Positions 9,124 to 17,880 of a stretch of 64,000 nt of DNA are shown here, piece after piece. The DNA is from PGYR01 sp046290495. GTDB lineage: Bacteria; Bacteroidota; Ignavibacteria; Kapaibacteriales; UBA2268. The stretch covers positions 1,240,001 through 1,304,000 of the forward strand of contig JBKAGT010000005.1 in the NCBI GenBank assembly GCA_046290495.1. Direction: 5' to 3'. Positions within the stretch are counted from its first letter, which is position 1. Every line of letters begins with the position of its first letter. A program made the translations under genes and the position numbers. Below the pieces are notes generated by a model. That model saw only the letters and a list, made by a program, of their open reading frames with translations. It was not told the origin of the DNA and did not search any database.

Positions 9124-10300
9124 ATTCGTGCCCCCTCATTACAATAACTGCCAATGCTATAGAACTAAGTGATAGTAACCAAGTATCAGTTATAAGCATA
9201 TGGAGTAATATCATCAATGACTCACCATTTATACCCAATGCCGAAACAGTAAGAAAGAGCTCACTAATTAGGAAAAAGAGGAAGAAAAGCAGCATAGCTC
9301 TTTTGTAATTTCTGCTTTCAGTGACTTTTTTTGCTTCTACTAATCGGTGGATTATGAACGGAGTAACTACTCCAAGGAAAATAGCATGGAGATATCCAAT
9401 GGTCAAATTTCTATTCTGATATACAAAATCTGCTACCTCTTGTATAGAGCCAAGAAGCGAAAAGAACACTTTAATTACAAACAATGTGTAGATAACAGTA
9501 TACAACCCATATTTAAACCTCTCTTGAGTTTTAAGGTAGTTGTGCAAATCTGTTCTAACCAAAAATAAGGCGTGTATCTGCATGATAGAGGACAATACAG
9601 ATATAATATTTATAACCCAACCTGGATTCGTCCACAGAGTTGACAAGCTATAGTTCAGAATAGTGGACAGGAAAAATAGGTTAAATGCCCTCTGCCAATT
9701 GTCACTATCTACCCCTTTCATTTGGTAAAGCACCAAGCTGATTATAGCTAGCAAGAACCAACCATTATATTGGAAATGCAAATAGAAATAGATAGCCAAC
9801 TCATACCATATGGTATCTTTCATTCCTTGAGCTATTATTGGGCCTAATGAAAATGGTCCTATTGAGGAAAGAACCATAAAAAACACGGCAGCCATAGCAA
9901 ACTTCCTATGCAGTGAGTTATCACCCTTAGTGTCTCTCCACAGCATAAATCCAAATACATAGGATAGTACGATATGCAGAGTAGAAAAAACTATAGACCA
10001 AAGTGCATAGCCAGTAAAAGGGAATGTAAATAGCATTCCAACAACGGATAGATTCAACAAAATGAATAGATGGGGATACTTCTTTTTATTCAGTAGATTA
10101 TATTGTTTGAGTAGCAGATAGTAAAGTGCATTGAACACCCAACCCAAAAATGCCAAATGTGAGTGAGTGTGCAGCATATATTGATAGTTAAACCAGCTAC
10201 CCAAATTATATGCAAAAACACTACGAAGCAAAGCAGCAAGAGCTACAGCTATGATTAACCAAATAAGAGAGACGGAAATATAGTGGTTGCGACTAAGCAT
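9116..10300 (-). CDS. Polytopic membrane protein with His-rich helix motifs
   Basis: The 394-residue integral membrane protein has about eleven hydrophobic segments. Conserved-looking histidines sit inside helices: MLHTHSHLAFLGWVF (about 41-55), YFYLHFQYNGWF (about 171-182) and YLHAIFLGVVTPFIIHRL near residue 310. The arrangement recalls NnrS-type and heme-copper-oxidase-like membrane proteins that bind heme or metal, but I cannot assign it firmly. The start at 10300 gives a typical positive-inside N-terminus. The neighbours (a PLP enzyme upstream and a GIY-YIG protein facing it) give no functional hint. Confidence 0.6.
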   Translation of the reverse strand: MLSRNHYISVSLIWLIIAVALAALLRSVFAYNLGSWFNYQYMLHTHSHLAFLGWVFNALYYLLLKQYNLLNKKKYPHLFILLNLSVVGMLFTFPFTGYALWSIVFSTLHIVLSYVFGFMLWRDTKGDNSLHRKFAMAAVFFMVLSSIGPFSLGPIIAQGMKDTIWYELAIYFYLHFQYNGWFLLAIISLVLYQMKGVDSDNWQRAFNLFFLSTILNYSLSTLWTNPGWVINIISVLSSIMQIHALFLVRTDLHNYLKTQERFKYGLYTVIYTLFVIKVFFSLLGSIQEVADFVYQNRNLTIGYLHAIFLGVVTPFIIHRLVEAKKVTESRNYKRAMLLFFLFFLISELFLTVSALGINGESLMILLHMLITDTWLLSLSSIALAVIVMRGHESN

Positions 10301-10369
10301 AAAAAGAGAAGTAATTCATAACAAGAGTACAAATTATTGATTTAGCAGGAATATGCCAAAAATAGTCAC

Positions 10370-11326
10370 TTAGCTTTTAGGTTCGTATCCATCAAAAAAT
10401 GAATCCAAATCTACATTTCCACCGGATAAAATAACACCTATTTTCTTTCCTTTTAGCATTTTCTTATTGTTTATAATTGCCGCAAGTGTAACTGCTGATG
10501 ATGGTTCTACAACTATTTTCATTCTCTCATAAATCAACCTCATAGCAGATAATATCTCCTCGTCATTAGCTAGCCATATATCATCAACATTGTCACTGAT
10601 ATACTCGAAATTTAACTTTCCCAATGAAGTTAGCAGCCCATCGCAAATTGTATTCGGATTTACTGAGGGTATTATTTGTCCCTCATTCAGAGATTTCTTA
10701 GCATCGTCAGCACCTTTCGGCTCTGCGCCATATACTTCAATCCTTTTCGATTTTGCATAAATAGCAGTCCCTGAAAGCAATCCACCACCGCCAACTGGTG
10801 AGACTATAGTATCTAATTCACTGACTTCCTCAACTAATTCCAAGCATGCAGTTCCTTGCCCAGCAATAATGTCATTTCTGTCATAGGGGTGTATAAATAC
10901 AGCTCCAGTTTCAGCTACAATTTTGTCTAATGTAGATTCCCTCGCTTCTAAGTTTGGTTCACAAAATGTAACCTCTGCACCATATCCTTTCACTGCATTT
11001 ACCTTAACTTTCGGTGAGTTATTTGGCATGACTATGTAAGCTTTTACTCCCTGCTCACGTGCAGCTAAAGCTAATGCCTGTGCATGGTTTCCAGAAGAGT
11101 GAGTAGCTACAGCTTTTGGCTTTTCTGCCTGAGCTAATTGCAGGAGTGCGTTGGTAGCACCTCTGTACTTGAAGGCACCTACCTTTTGAAAATTCTCGCA
11201 TTTGAAGAATAGCTCAGCTCCAACAATTTGATTTATTGAATCACTTTTTAGAATAGGTGTTCTGTTTATGAATGGCTTTATTCTATTGTGTGCTTCTTTT
11301 ATAACTTCTTTGGAGACCTTGCTCAT
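10370..11326 (-). CDS. Threonine dehydratase / serine racemase family PLP enzyme
   Basis: A fold-type II PLP enzyme of 318 residues. The Schiff-base lysine is Lys53 in GAFKYRGA, the substrate-carboxylate loop is SSGNHAQ (77-83) and the phosphate-binding glycine loop is GGGGLLSG (179-186). There is no C-terminal ACT domain, so it fits the short catabolic threonine deaminase / serine racemase / hydroxyaspartate lyase group rather than feedback-regulated IlvA. The frame extends upstream to 11497, but ATG 11326 begins the conserved domain and follows a purine-rich AGGAAAAAAG ribosome site. The start overlaps the stop of a 29-codon micro-ORF (ATGA arrangement), which suggests translational coupling. 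Confidence 0.88.
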   Translation of the reverse strand: MSKVSKEVIKEAHNRIKPFINRTPILKSDSINQIVGAELFFKCENFQKVGAFKYRGATNALLQLAQAEKPKAVATHSSGNHAQALALAAREQGVKAYIVMPNNSPKVKVNAVKGYGAEVTFCEPNLEARESTLDKIVAETGAVFIHPYDRNDIIAGQGTACLELVEEVSELDTIVSPVGGGGLLSGTAIYAKSKRIEVYGAEPKGADDAKKSLNEGQIIPSVNPNTICDGLLTSLGKLNFEYISDNVDDIWLANDEEILSAMRLIYERMKIVVEPSSAVTLAAIINNKKMLKGKKIGVILSGGNVDLDSFFDGYEPKS

Positions 11327-11412
11327 TTCTTTTTTCCTTTTTTCTCTTTCCAATAGGCATAGCCTAATCCAACAAGCAAGCCTAATATCAGATATGGTAA
11401 CAGTTCTTCCAT
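11323..11412 (-). CDS. 29-residue single-pass membrane micro-protein
   Basis: ATG at 11412 opens a 29-codon frame, MEELLPYLILGLLVGLGYAYW followed by a Lys-rich tail EKKGKKK, closed by TGA at 11325-11323. The product would be a short acidic start, one glycine-containing transmembrane helix (residues 5-21) and a very basic cytoplasmic end, a classic small-membrane-protein plan. The TGA shares bases with the ATG of the downstream PLP enzyme. The Lys codons of the tail (AAA/AAG/GGA) also form the ribosome site for that gene. It is supported by composition and overlap only; no homologue is recognised. Confidence 0.5.
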   Translation of the reverse strand: MEELLPYLILGLLVGLGYAYWKEKKGKKK

Positions 11413-11514
11413 TATTCAAATTCGGTTTTTTTATTATTAACTTCGGAATATAATAAGAAGGTGGTGTAAAATGCAACTTCAAAGAGTTAAAGTACATAGA
11501 GAATAGTAAATAAT

Positions 11515-12120
11515 TTATTTCTTAATTGAATTTAAATATGCATCTTTGATTGTTTTTCCCAAGTCATTATAATCGACCTGAGAAGTAAATTTTCTTATTA
11601 TACCTAAAGATACAGTTTTTTGACTACCAAAATATTGCTCAATTTGATTTGTTGTCATCACGTAAAAATGCCACTGTTCTAATTTTAGTGGGTCAATAGT
11701 TTCTTGATCTTTGTGTTTCAAATGACAGAAAACATAAATATCTGCATGTCTTTTTGAATTACTTCTTTTGTTGTTGGAATCATCTTCCCACTGTTTTGTT
11801 TGCCCAATTGAAAAAGTAATATTTGAGTATTTTTTCTGACTCCATGTTTGAATATAAGCAGCTGATTTGACTTCAATTCTTGCTCCATAATCTGTTATTA
11901 AATCATAAGCATCCCACTCAACTCTTGGAACAAAATTCTTTAAACCTATTGCAGTACCCACTATGAATTCTGCTAAAATACCTCGAGTAGAGTTGCTCAA
12001 CAGATCTGAGACACTCCATTTCCAAAAATCTAACAATCTATGATTTATAGATTTCCCGATGTATGTAAATTCTTCATTACCACTTTTTGTTTCTGGGTTT
12101 GTTTGTTTTAGTTTATCCAT
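11515..12120 (-). CDS. PD-(D/E)XK-like nuclease domain protein (unknown function)
   Basis: The 201-residue soluble protein shows a probable PD-(D/E)XK core. An upstream helix carries Glu51 (LAEFIVGTAIG), then WDAYDL with Asp73, then the DYGARIEVKSA strand with the E-x-K pair at 83-85, followed by IQTWSQ. This order (Glu, Asp, E-x-K) is the restriction-endonuclease-like fold signature. Comparable stand-alone proteins are scattered through many phyla without assigned role. No methyltransferase or other restriction partner is next to it. It is AT-rich and looks accessory. Nuclease activity is an inference from the motif. Confidence 0.6.
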   Translation of the reverse strand: MDKLKQTNPETKSGNEEFTYIGKSINHRLLDFWKWSVSDLLSNSTRGILAEFIVGTAIGLKNFVPRVEWDAYDLITDYGARIEVKSAAYIQTWSQKKYSNITFSIGQTKQWEDDSNNKRSNSKRHADIYVFCHLKHKDQETIDPLKLEQWHFYVMTTNQIEQYFGSQKTVSLGIIRKFTSQVDYNDLGKTIKDAYLNSIKK

Positions 12121-12179
12121 TTTGATATTCGTTTTCTTTTGTTTAGCTTAATCATCATTAAGATTTAATTAATCCAGAA

Positions 12180-12572
12180 ATGAATAATTATATCAAAGTT
12201 ACAATTTTTATATTTATTATTCTGCTACTCACATCGTGTAATGATATGATTTCACATGATTGTAGCGAAAGAAATTGGGCCATAGATGATGTAATAATAT
12301 CCGATACGGTATCATCAGAATTCAAAATTCCTATTAAATTGGCTTACGGCTACTCCAGTTCTGGTAAGGTTACAAGTATAAACTACGAGTTTAGAAATGA
12401 TTCGCTAATATTAAGTGCTTACTACTGCATTACTACTAGAATAGGGTACGTTTCAACAACGGAATACCATTATGATACATTGTCTTCTGAAATTCACTTC
12501 CCCAACCAGGGCATTTACTATTTATATATAAAAGGAAATGATGAATATCAGAAAACGGTTGTAGTTGAATAG
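12180..12572 (+). CDS. Small lipoprotein of unknown function
   Basis: The 130-residue product starts with a hydrophobic signal and a lipobox ending in Cys20 (LLLTSC), so it should be a lipid-anchored envelope protein. The remainder is a small beta-rich domain with several Tyr-Ser-Ser turns and no recognised motif. The start ATG at 12180 directly follows an AT-rich gap. It is convergent with the CotH protein gene; only 10 bases separate the stops. A divergent promoter region shared with the PD-(D/E)XK-like gene is likely in 12121-12179. Confidence 0.65.
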   Translation: MNNYIKVTIFIFIILLLTSCNDMISHDCSERNWAIDDVIISDTVSSEFKIPIKLAYGYSSSGKVTSINYEFRNDSLILSAYYCITTRIGYVSTTEYHYDTLSSEIHFPNQGIYYLYIKGNDEYQKTVVVE

Positions 12573-12582
12573 TAAGATTTAA

Positions 12583-14961
12583 CTATCTCAAAACAACAAT
12601 CTTTCGGTTCAAAACTGTTTTACCATCTATGTTTTTGATCATTAGATTATACATTCCTGATTCGATATCTGCAGTTTGCAACTTGTAATTACTACTTATT
12701 TCTTTTTCTAGAATTACTCTACCAGAGGAATTAATCAAAACTAGATTTAAAACTTCTGAACTGCCATCCAAGCTTTCAATATTCAATGAGTGACTCACAG
12801 GATTGGGATATATCAAAAAAGAACTTTCTACTTTCTCACTTGAAATATTTGTTGTGCCTCCTTCATTATTCGTCATAAATGTAGGCATATTAAATTGGAA
12901 ATCACCAGTACCATTAGGCACTCTGGCAAATGTTATGTCAGCATTTTGCTCATCAAAGGTAACAGTGTCCACTATTTCTAAATCTGGATTCAATAATAAT
13001 ATCTCCTCACCACCCGACGACAATTTGAAATCAGAGTGCAGTTCATCTTCACTTACTTGATCTTCGTCTTCGTCAGCCCATACTATCAAATAGCCAGCAG
13101 CTTCGACAGAAGTCCCCTCTGGGAATTGCCATTTAGTTAACTCACTGCTATCGTCAGTCATATAATAACCAGACAAATCAACTTCATCTACGCTATTATT
13201 ATACAGCTCTACCCAATCATCGTACTCGCCGGCATTATCAGTAACCGATGCTTTATTATCAGCTGCAAGCTCATTGATGACAACACCATTATACTCTGCA
13301 AATGCAGGTTCAACTTGGTATATAAATACATCGTGTTCTGCACCTGTTGGATAGTAACTAGCAGTAGAATATTCATCATTCTTTATTGCTTCAACATAGT
13401 ACCTAACATAGCTACCAGAAGGAAAACCTGGTATAGTACCTGTATAGATATTATCCCCTGCTATTTCGTCACCGTTAGTTCCATCATCATACATTTCATT
13501 TCTTTCAAATACTCCATCCGTACCTAAACCATAATACAAGACTAACTTCTTAGCTTCACTTTCTATTTTTGCATGCACTTTTACTTCTTCATTCTGCTCG
13601 GGAGCTATTCCTATTCCTTCTGCAGACTTCATTGTTACTTCTTGAATCGAAATACCTACTCTGTTGACCTCACTATTATCTTTCAAAGTATTAATTCGAA
13701 TAGTTACCATATTTTTTAAATGCTCAATATCAGCAACATACTGGTTGTAAGTATATATTTTCTTTGGGTCATTTTGAATTTTTTGGTCTAAAATTGCAGC
13801 AAATTCATCTATTCTGCTGTGTACTTTGCTAATTGTAAAATGCTTTTCTAACACAGTTCGCAGGTGAGCTAAGTATCGCTGACGTATTTCTGTGTTCTGC
13901 AGTAACCTATTTAGAATAGGAAAATCTGCATCATCTTCATTGTAGAATGGACTCCAAAGTACATGGTTTCCAGTTAGTACTGAATTTCCGTCAACTTCCA
14001 TTGGGATTATTCTTCCTGTTGCTTCATCCCAATAAACATAGTAATCCATTCCACCTTTATTGATGTAGCTATCATCGTCAGCAAAAACTATTTCTTGAAC
14101 TAAAAACCATAAAGCTCTATCTATGTCAAGTGTGTATTTTAATGAATCATATAAATCGTCAATCGGTAGACTATTCAAGCTATAGCAAGCTTCTATCAGG
14201 TCTTCCCATGGTGAATCCTTACCAGACTTTTTCAAAGTATAGTTCCTATTGTAATCTGTCGAATCAGGGCCATTGTAATTAAGAGTTGATAGACCTTTAC
14301 CAAATCGATTATTAGGGCCTTGACCGCTGTTAACCCCATCTGGAGGTGTAGCTCTCCATCGCGTACCATCATTATTTGCGAACCATTCGCTAATATACCT
14401 TCCTTCAATCTGTTGTATATTGTTATATGGTCCCCAATACTGTCCATTTATGTATAAATCCACAAAGTTACCCTTGAGTGCTGGAGCAAATGAGCGAGTA
14501 ATGTCGTAGTATAATACTTCCCTCATACTCGAATGGTCTTGAAATGCACAATTCAGATTCAGATTATCATATCCCATCAAATCTTGATCAACTAACTCAT
14601 CTATTTCTATTTTGAATGATTTTTTTTCAGAATTATTTCTACTATCTGAAGTTTGACCTTTTATACTAACGAGAACACTATCCAAAACAAGAGTATCATT
14701 GAAAGTGAGTGTACCGATTAGTGACTCTCCAGCAGTTTGGTTTGGACCACTCCCTTTACCATCTAAACGAGTGAACCAATCATCTTGAGTCAGAGTTATT
14801 TCAAGTTTGTTCACTGTCTCTAAATCGTATAATCCTTCGGCTTTGTTGCCCCCATAAGTAAGCCTACTTTCCGGTGTGATATTTACTTCAAGTGGTAAGT
14901 CCTGTGAAGTTAAAGTAATTGACAATGATAAAAATATAAGCAATGTGGCAAAATATTTCAT
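12583..14961 (-). CDS. CotH kinase family protein with lamin-tail domain and T9SS tail
   Basis: A 792-residue exported protein. The frame runs up to 15024, but ATG 14961 follows a strong AGGAG site and opens a signal peptide (MKYFATLLIFLSLSITLTSQ). A CotH-type kinase-like domain spans about residues 45-430, with signature pieces DHSSMREVLYYDI, GPYNNIQQIEGRY and PMEVDGNSV. A choice-of-anchor or Ig-like stretch follows. A lamin-tail domain lies at about 570-690 (VVINELAAD and DDWVELYN). The last 80 residues are a T9SS sorting domain (LIYPNPVSHSLNIES to VVLR). CotH proteins phosphorylate coat or surface proteins in spore formers; whether this surface form is active is unknown. Confidence 0.88.
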   Translation of the reverse strand: MKYFATLLIFLSLSITLTSQDLPLEVNITPESRLTYGGNKAEGLYDLETVNKLEITLTQDDWFTRLDGKGSGPNQTAGESLIGTLTFNDTLVLDSVLVSIKGQTSDSRNNSEKKSFKIEIDELVDQDLMGYDNLNLNCAFQDHSSMREVLYYDITRSFAPALKGNFVDLYINGQYWGPYNNIQQIEGRYISEWFANNDGTRWRATPPDGVNSGQGPNNRFGKGLSTLNYNGPDSTDYNRNYTLKKSGKDSPWEDLIEACYSLNSLPIDDLYDSLKYTLDIDRALWFLVQEIVFADDDSYINKGGMDYYVYWDEATGRIIPMEVDGNSVLTGNHVLWSPFYNEDDADFPILNRLLQNTEIRQRYLAHLRTVLEKHFTISKVHSRIDEFAAILDQKIQNDPKKIYTYNQYVADIEHLKNMVTIRINTLKDNSEVNRVGISIQEVTMKSAEGIGIAPEQNEEVKVHAKIESEAKKLVLYYGLGTDGVFERNEMYDDGTNGDEIAGDNIYTGTIPGFPSGSYVRYYVEAIKNDEYSTASYYPTGAEHDVFIYQVEPAFAEYNGVVINELAADNKASVTDNAGEYDDWVELYNNSVDEVDLSGYYMTDDSSELTKWQFPEGTSVEAAGYLIVWADEDEDQVSEDELHSDFKLSSGGEEILLLNPDLEIVDTVTFDEQNADITFARVPNGTGDFQFNMPTFMTNNEGGTTNISSEKVESSFLIYPNPVSHSLNIESLDGSSEVLNLVLINSSGRVILEKEISSNYKLQTADIESGMYNLMIKNIDGKTVLNRKIVVLR

Positions 14962-15063
14962 ATTAAAACTCCTGAAATGAATATAATCTTCGTCGAAAAG
15001 ATTTTCTATATATACTAAAGACACATTAATTCTAATTTGGTTTAATTATTTGGTAAAATAATT

Positions 15064-16098
15064 CTATTTAGCTCTTTCACTCAAATACAACTCTTGAACC
15101 AGCACAATTACTATAACGGTTAGTGGAGTAGCAAGTACCAGACCCCAAGCACCAGTCAGTACTCCCATAATTAATTGAGCTATCAGTATTAGTGCGGGCG
15201 GCATATTTATTAATTGTTTTTGAATATATGTGGTAATAAAATTACTCTCTATAAACTGAATCAAAATATAAAGACCAGTTACAAAAAGTGCAGTCTGTGG
15301 ACTTTGCATTAGTGCTATTAGTACGGCAGGTATATACCCTAGCAATGGTCCAAAGTTAGGTATAAAACTGAGCAAACCAGCCAAAACCCCTAAAACTAAC
15401 CAAAGTGGTACACCAATAATTGCCAACCCAACAGAAGTAAGGACAAACACAACAAACATAGAGATTAGTTTGCCGCCAAGCCATTTCAAAAGCTGTTCAG
15501 ACAGTCTATCTAACACTTGGTTTCCTTTCTCTCTACCTCTCTTTGGGATTAGCTGTACTAAACCTTGCACATAAGTTTTGGGTGATATAGTAAAGAATAT
15601 ACCAATGAATAAAACTACATAGATATCACCTACACCACCAAATGTTGATTGAAAAAACTTACCAGCAAAAACTTTGGCTTTCTCCAATGATTTTTTTGAA
15701 GATGCCTCTTCCACTAACATGCTACCAATAGAACTTTCATTCAGAGTTGACTTTGCATTTTCTATTGTCTTGGGCAAAGTTTCTATCAACTCTGCAATTT
15801 GTGATTGTATTTTAAAACCAATCAACCAAAACAATCCCGATACTATAACGATTGTTCCGATTATGGAAATGGCTACGCAAAGCCCCTCATTCCAGCTAGT
15901 CTTCTTTTCGATAAAGTCGCTGATACCTCTGAAAAAAATAGCTATAAGTGAACCTGCCAATACAAGTAAAAACACATTGAAAGTAGCTTTTAGAATCATC
16001 AACAAAACCACTACGAATGCAACAATTCCTACGGTAATCCAAACTTTTTTATGAAATGGTGGTTCAGTATGTTGTTCAAATGATTTAGAATCTTGCAT
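15064..16098 (-). CDS. AI-2E family transporter
   Basis: The 344-residue membrane protein has the AI-2E transporter (YdiK/TqsA/PerM) layout. Two pairs of helices come first, then a soluble amphipathic insert at about 95-165 (IQSQIAELIETLPKTIENAKS), then a C-terminal helix bundle with the family's signature FIPNFGPLLGYIPAVLIAL at about 241-259. Members export small molecules or act as sodium/proton antiporters; substrate cannot be inferred. It stands alone between the CotH protein gene and the hemerythrin gene on the same strand, with about 60-100 bases on each side. Confidence 0.9.
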   Translation of the reverse strand: MQDSKSFEQHTEPPFHKKVWITVGIVAFVVVLLMILKATFNVFLLVLAGSLIAIFFRGISDFIEKKTSWNEGLCVAISIIGTIVIVSGLFWLIGFKIQSQIAELIETLPKTIENAKSTLNESSIGSMLVEEASSKKSLEKAKVFAGKFFQSTFGGVGDIYVVLFIGIFFTISPKTYVQGLVQLIPKRGREKGNQVLDRLSEQLLKWLGGKLISMFVVFVLTSVGLAIIGVPLWLVLGVLAGLLSFIPNFGPLLGYIPAVLIALMQSPQTALFVTGLYILIQFIESNFITTYIQKQLINMPPALILIAQLIMGVLTGAWGLVLATPLTVIVIVLVQELYLSERAK

Positions 16099-16162
16099 TA
16101 ATTATGTCCAAGTTGGAAAATTAAAAGTACAGATAATCTTTGAATATTTCTAATTGAGATTC

Positions 16163-16630
16163 TTAATCATTCCCTGGAATTGAATCTGGCCACGACTTTC
16201 TGTATTCTTCTACAGTTTTTTTATACTCGTCTGCCAATTTACTTTCATCTTGATTTGAAAAGATGTCTTTAGTTTTTTCAAAAAAGTCTTTTTCTTCATC
16301 CTCTAAATGATGATCAACTTTGTGGCTAAGCTCTTCCATCGTTAACTTCCATTGAGAAGAGCTCATATCTAATTCTTCTAGTTTCTCAATTAACTCATCT
16401 ATTTCATGATGTTCGGCTATCCCGTGCCTAGCATCTTCTTGCATTTTGTCAGTATCTATTAGTGGCTTATAAAAATGACGTTCTTCAGCTACTTCGTGTA
16501 CTTCTAGCTCTTTTCTTAATTCCTTCCAAAGCTCCTTTCTTTCTTCACTTTCGCCAACAGTTTCAAGTAATTTACTGCATAGATCTCTTTGTATCTTGTG
16601 ATCTGCTTTTATTGCTTCATATATCTTCAT
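16163..16630 (-). CDS. Hemerythrin HHE domain protein
   Basis: The 155-residue cytoplasmic four-helix protein has the residues expected for a diiron hemerythrin site: His11 (IKADHKIQ), His45 and Glu49 (EVHEVAEE), His74 (AEHHEID), and His107/His108 with Glu112 (KVDHHLEDEEKDF). Stand-alone HHE proteins of this size are linked to oxygen, nitric-oxide or iron handling and stress. The start ATG at 16630 follows AGGAG (within 16631-16645 on the minus strand). The gene is monocistronic by spacing. A specific ligand cannot be deduced. Confidence 0.9.
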   Translation of the reverse strand: MKIYEAIKADHKIQRDLCSKLLETVGESEERKELWKELRKELEVHEVAEERHFYKPLIDTDKMQEDARHGIAEHHEIDELIEKLEELDMSSSQWKLTMEELSHKVDHHLEDEEKDFFEKTKDIFSNQDESKLADEYKKTVEEYRKSWPDSIPGND

Positions 16631-16793
16631 ATTCTGTTCTCCTATTACTTTGTCTTTTTATTAATACCTTAGTATAAACTTTTTTGTATTTAAAAAATTG
16701 CATTTTGTCCAATATTATGAAAGATTTTAATAGAACGACTTACCCATTTTGTATAAATTACAACCATCAACTAATCACTAATCTGAAATACAT

Positions 16794-17717
16794 TTGCAAT
16801 CACTTGACAATAGAACCAAAGGGATAATATTTGCAGGAATAACAGCACTTTTTTGGGGATTTCTCGGTATATTTTTAAAAATAGCTCTCAACGAATTAGA
16901 TGCGATGACTATTATTTGGTGTCGTTTCCTAACTGCCTTTGTATTCCTTACAATCTGGATTTCAATAAAAAAGCCAGAACAATTAGACATTTTTAGAAAA
17001 ATGCCACCTCTTCTTGTAGTTGCTGGCTTTTCTCTTGGCTTGAACTATATTGGCTATATGAAAGGCGTTGAGTTAGCTGGACCTGCTACAGCTCAGGTGC
17101 TTATCCAATCTGCTCAAGTTATGCTTGTTGCAGTGGGGATATTCCTCTTTAAAGAGAAAGTTACTCGACAGCAACTAATCGGATTTGCAATAGTGACGGT
17201 TGGGTTTGTTCTTTTCTATAGCGAATCACTTGCCTCATTTGCCACTGAGCGAGAAACTTATGACATGGGCGTTCTTTACACACTTTTCGGGGCTGTTGTG
17301 TGGGTTGTTTATGCAGCCATACAGAAAAAATTAGTAGAACGCTTCTCAGCTCAGCAGCTCAACATGGTACTATATCTCATTCCAACACTGATGTTCGTAT
17401 GGGTTGCCGATTTTGGGGCATTAGCTAATCTATCTTTTGGGATGTGGACATTAGTCATTTTTCTGGGACTTAATACTCTCATTGCCTATGGAGCTTTAGC
17501 TGAGTCATTTAAGTATTTAGAAGCTTCCAAAGTTAGTATTATCATAACCCTCAATCCAATCATTACTATTTCAACACTGACAATTATGGCATTATTTGAG
17601 GTTACTATAATCCAAACAAGTATTATAAGCGTACTTGGTTTTGTAGGAGCTGTTTTGGTAGTGTTAGGAGCAATATTAGCGGTGGCAAAAAGAAGGAAGA
17701 CTAAACTTAAAAAGTAG
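16794..17717 (+). CDS. EamA/DMT family transporter
   Basis: The 307-residue protein has ten hydrophobic segments arranged as two EamA repeats, with characteristic ALFWGFLGIFLKIAL early and an LNPIITISTL stretch in the second half, as in drug/metabolite exporters. The start is unusual: the frame is closed by TAA at 16779-16781 and the only codon that keeps helix 1 intact is TTG at 16794, since the first ATG comes after about 37 codons. No strong ribosome site is visible. Basic C-terminal tail RRKTKLKK. Substrate unknown. Confidence 0.87.
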   Translation: MQSLDNRTKGIIFAGITALFWGFLGIFLKIALNELDAMTIIWCRFLTAFVFLTIWISIKKPEQLDIFRKMPPLLVVAGFSLGLNYIGYMKGVELAGPATAQVLIQSAQVMLVAVGIFLFKEKVTRQQLIGFAIVTVGFVLFYSESLASFATERETYDMGVLYTLFGAVVWVVYAAIQKKLVERFSAQQLNMVLYLIPTLMFVWVADFGALANLSFGMWTLVIFLGLNTLIAYGALAESFKYLEASKVSIIITLNPIITISTLTIMALFEVTIIQTSIISVLGFVGAVLVVLGAILAVAKRRKTKLKK

Positions 17718-17880
17718 CTTTCTTTTAGTTTTGATTATTCAAAAATACTCTGTTAAATGCAATAATATTGGCATAAATTAGTCTAACCTATATCAATTAT
17801 GAATATTTTGTAATAATTGATAATTCTTCAACAGAATTAAAATATTGAAATTTATTTTTCTAATAATTTATGGAGTACTT

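Noticed and set aside
10370..11497. 375-residue version of the PLP enzyme
   Set aside because: The extra 57 residues are unlike the family and overlap the micro-ORF; the conserved domain starts at 11326.
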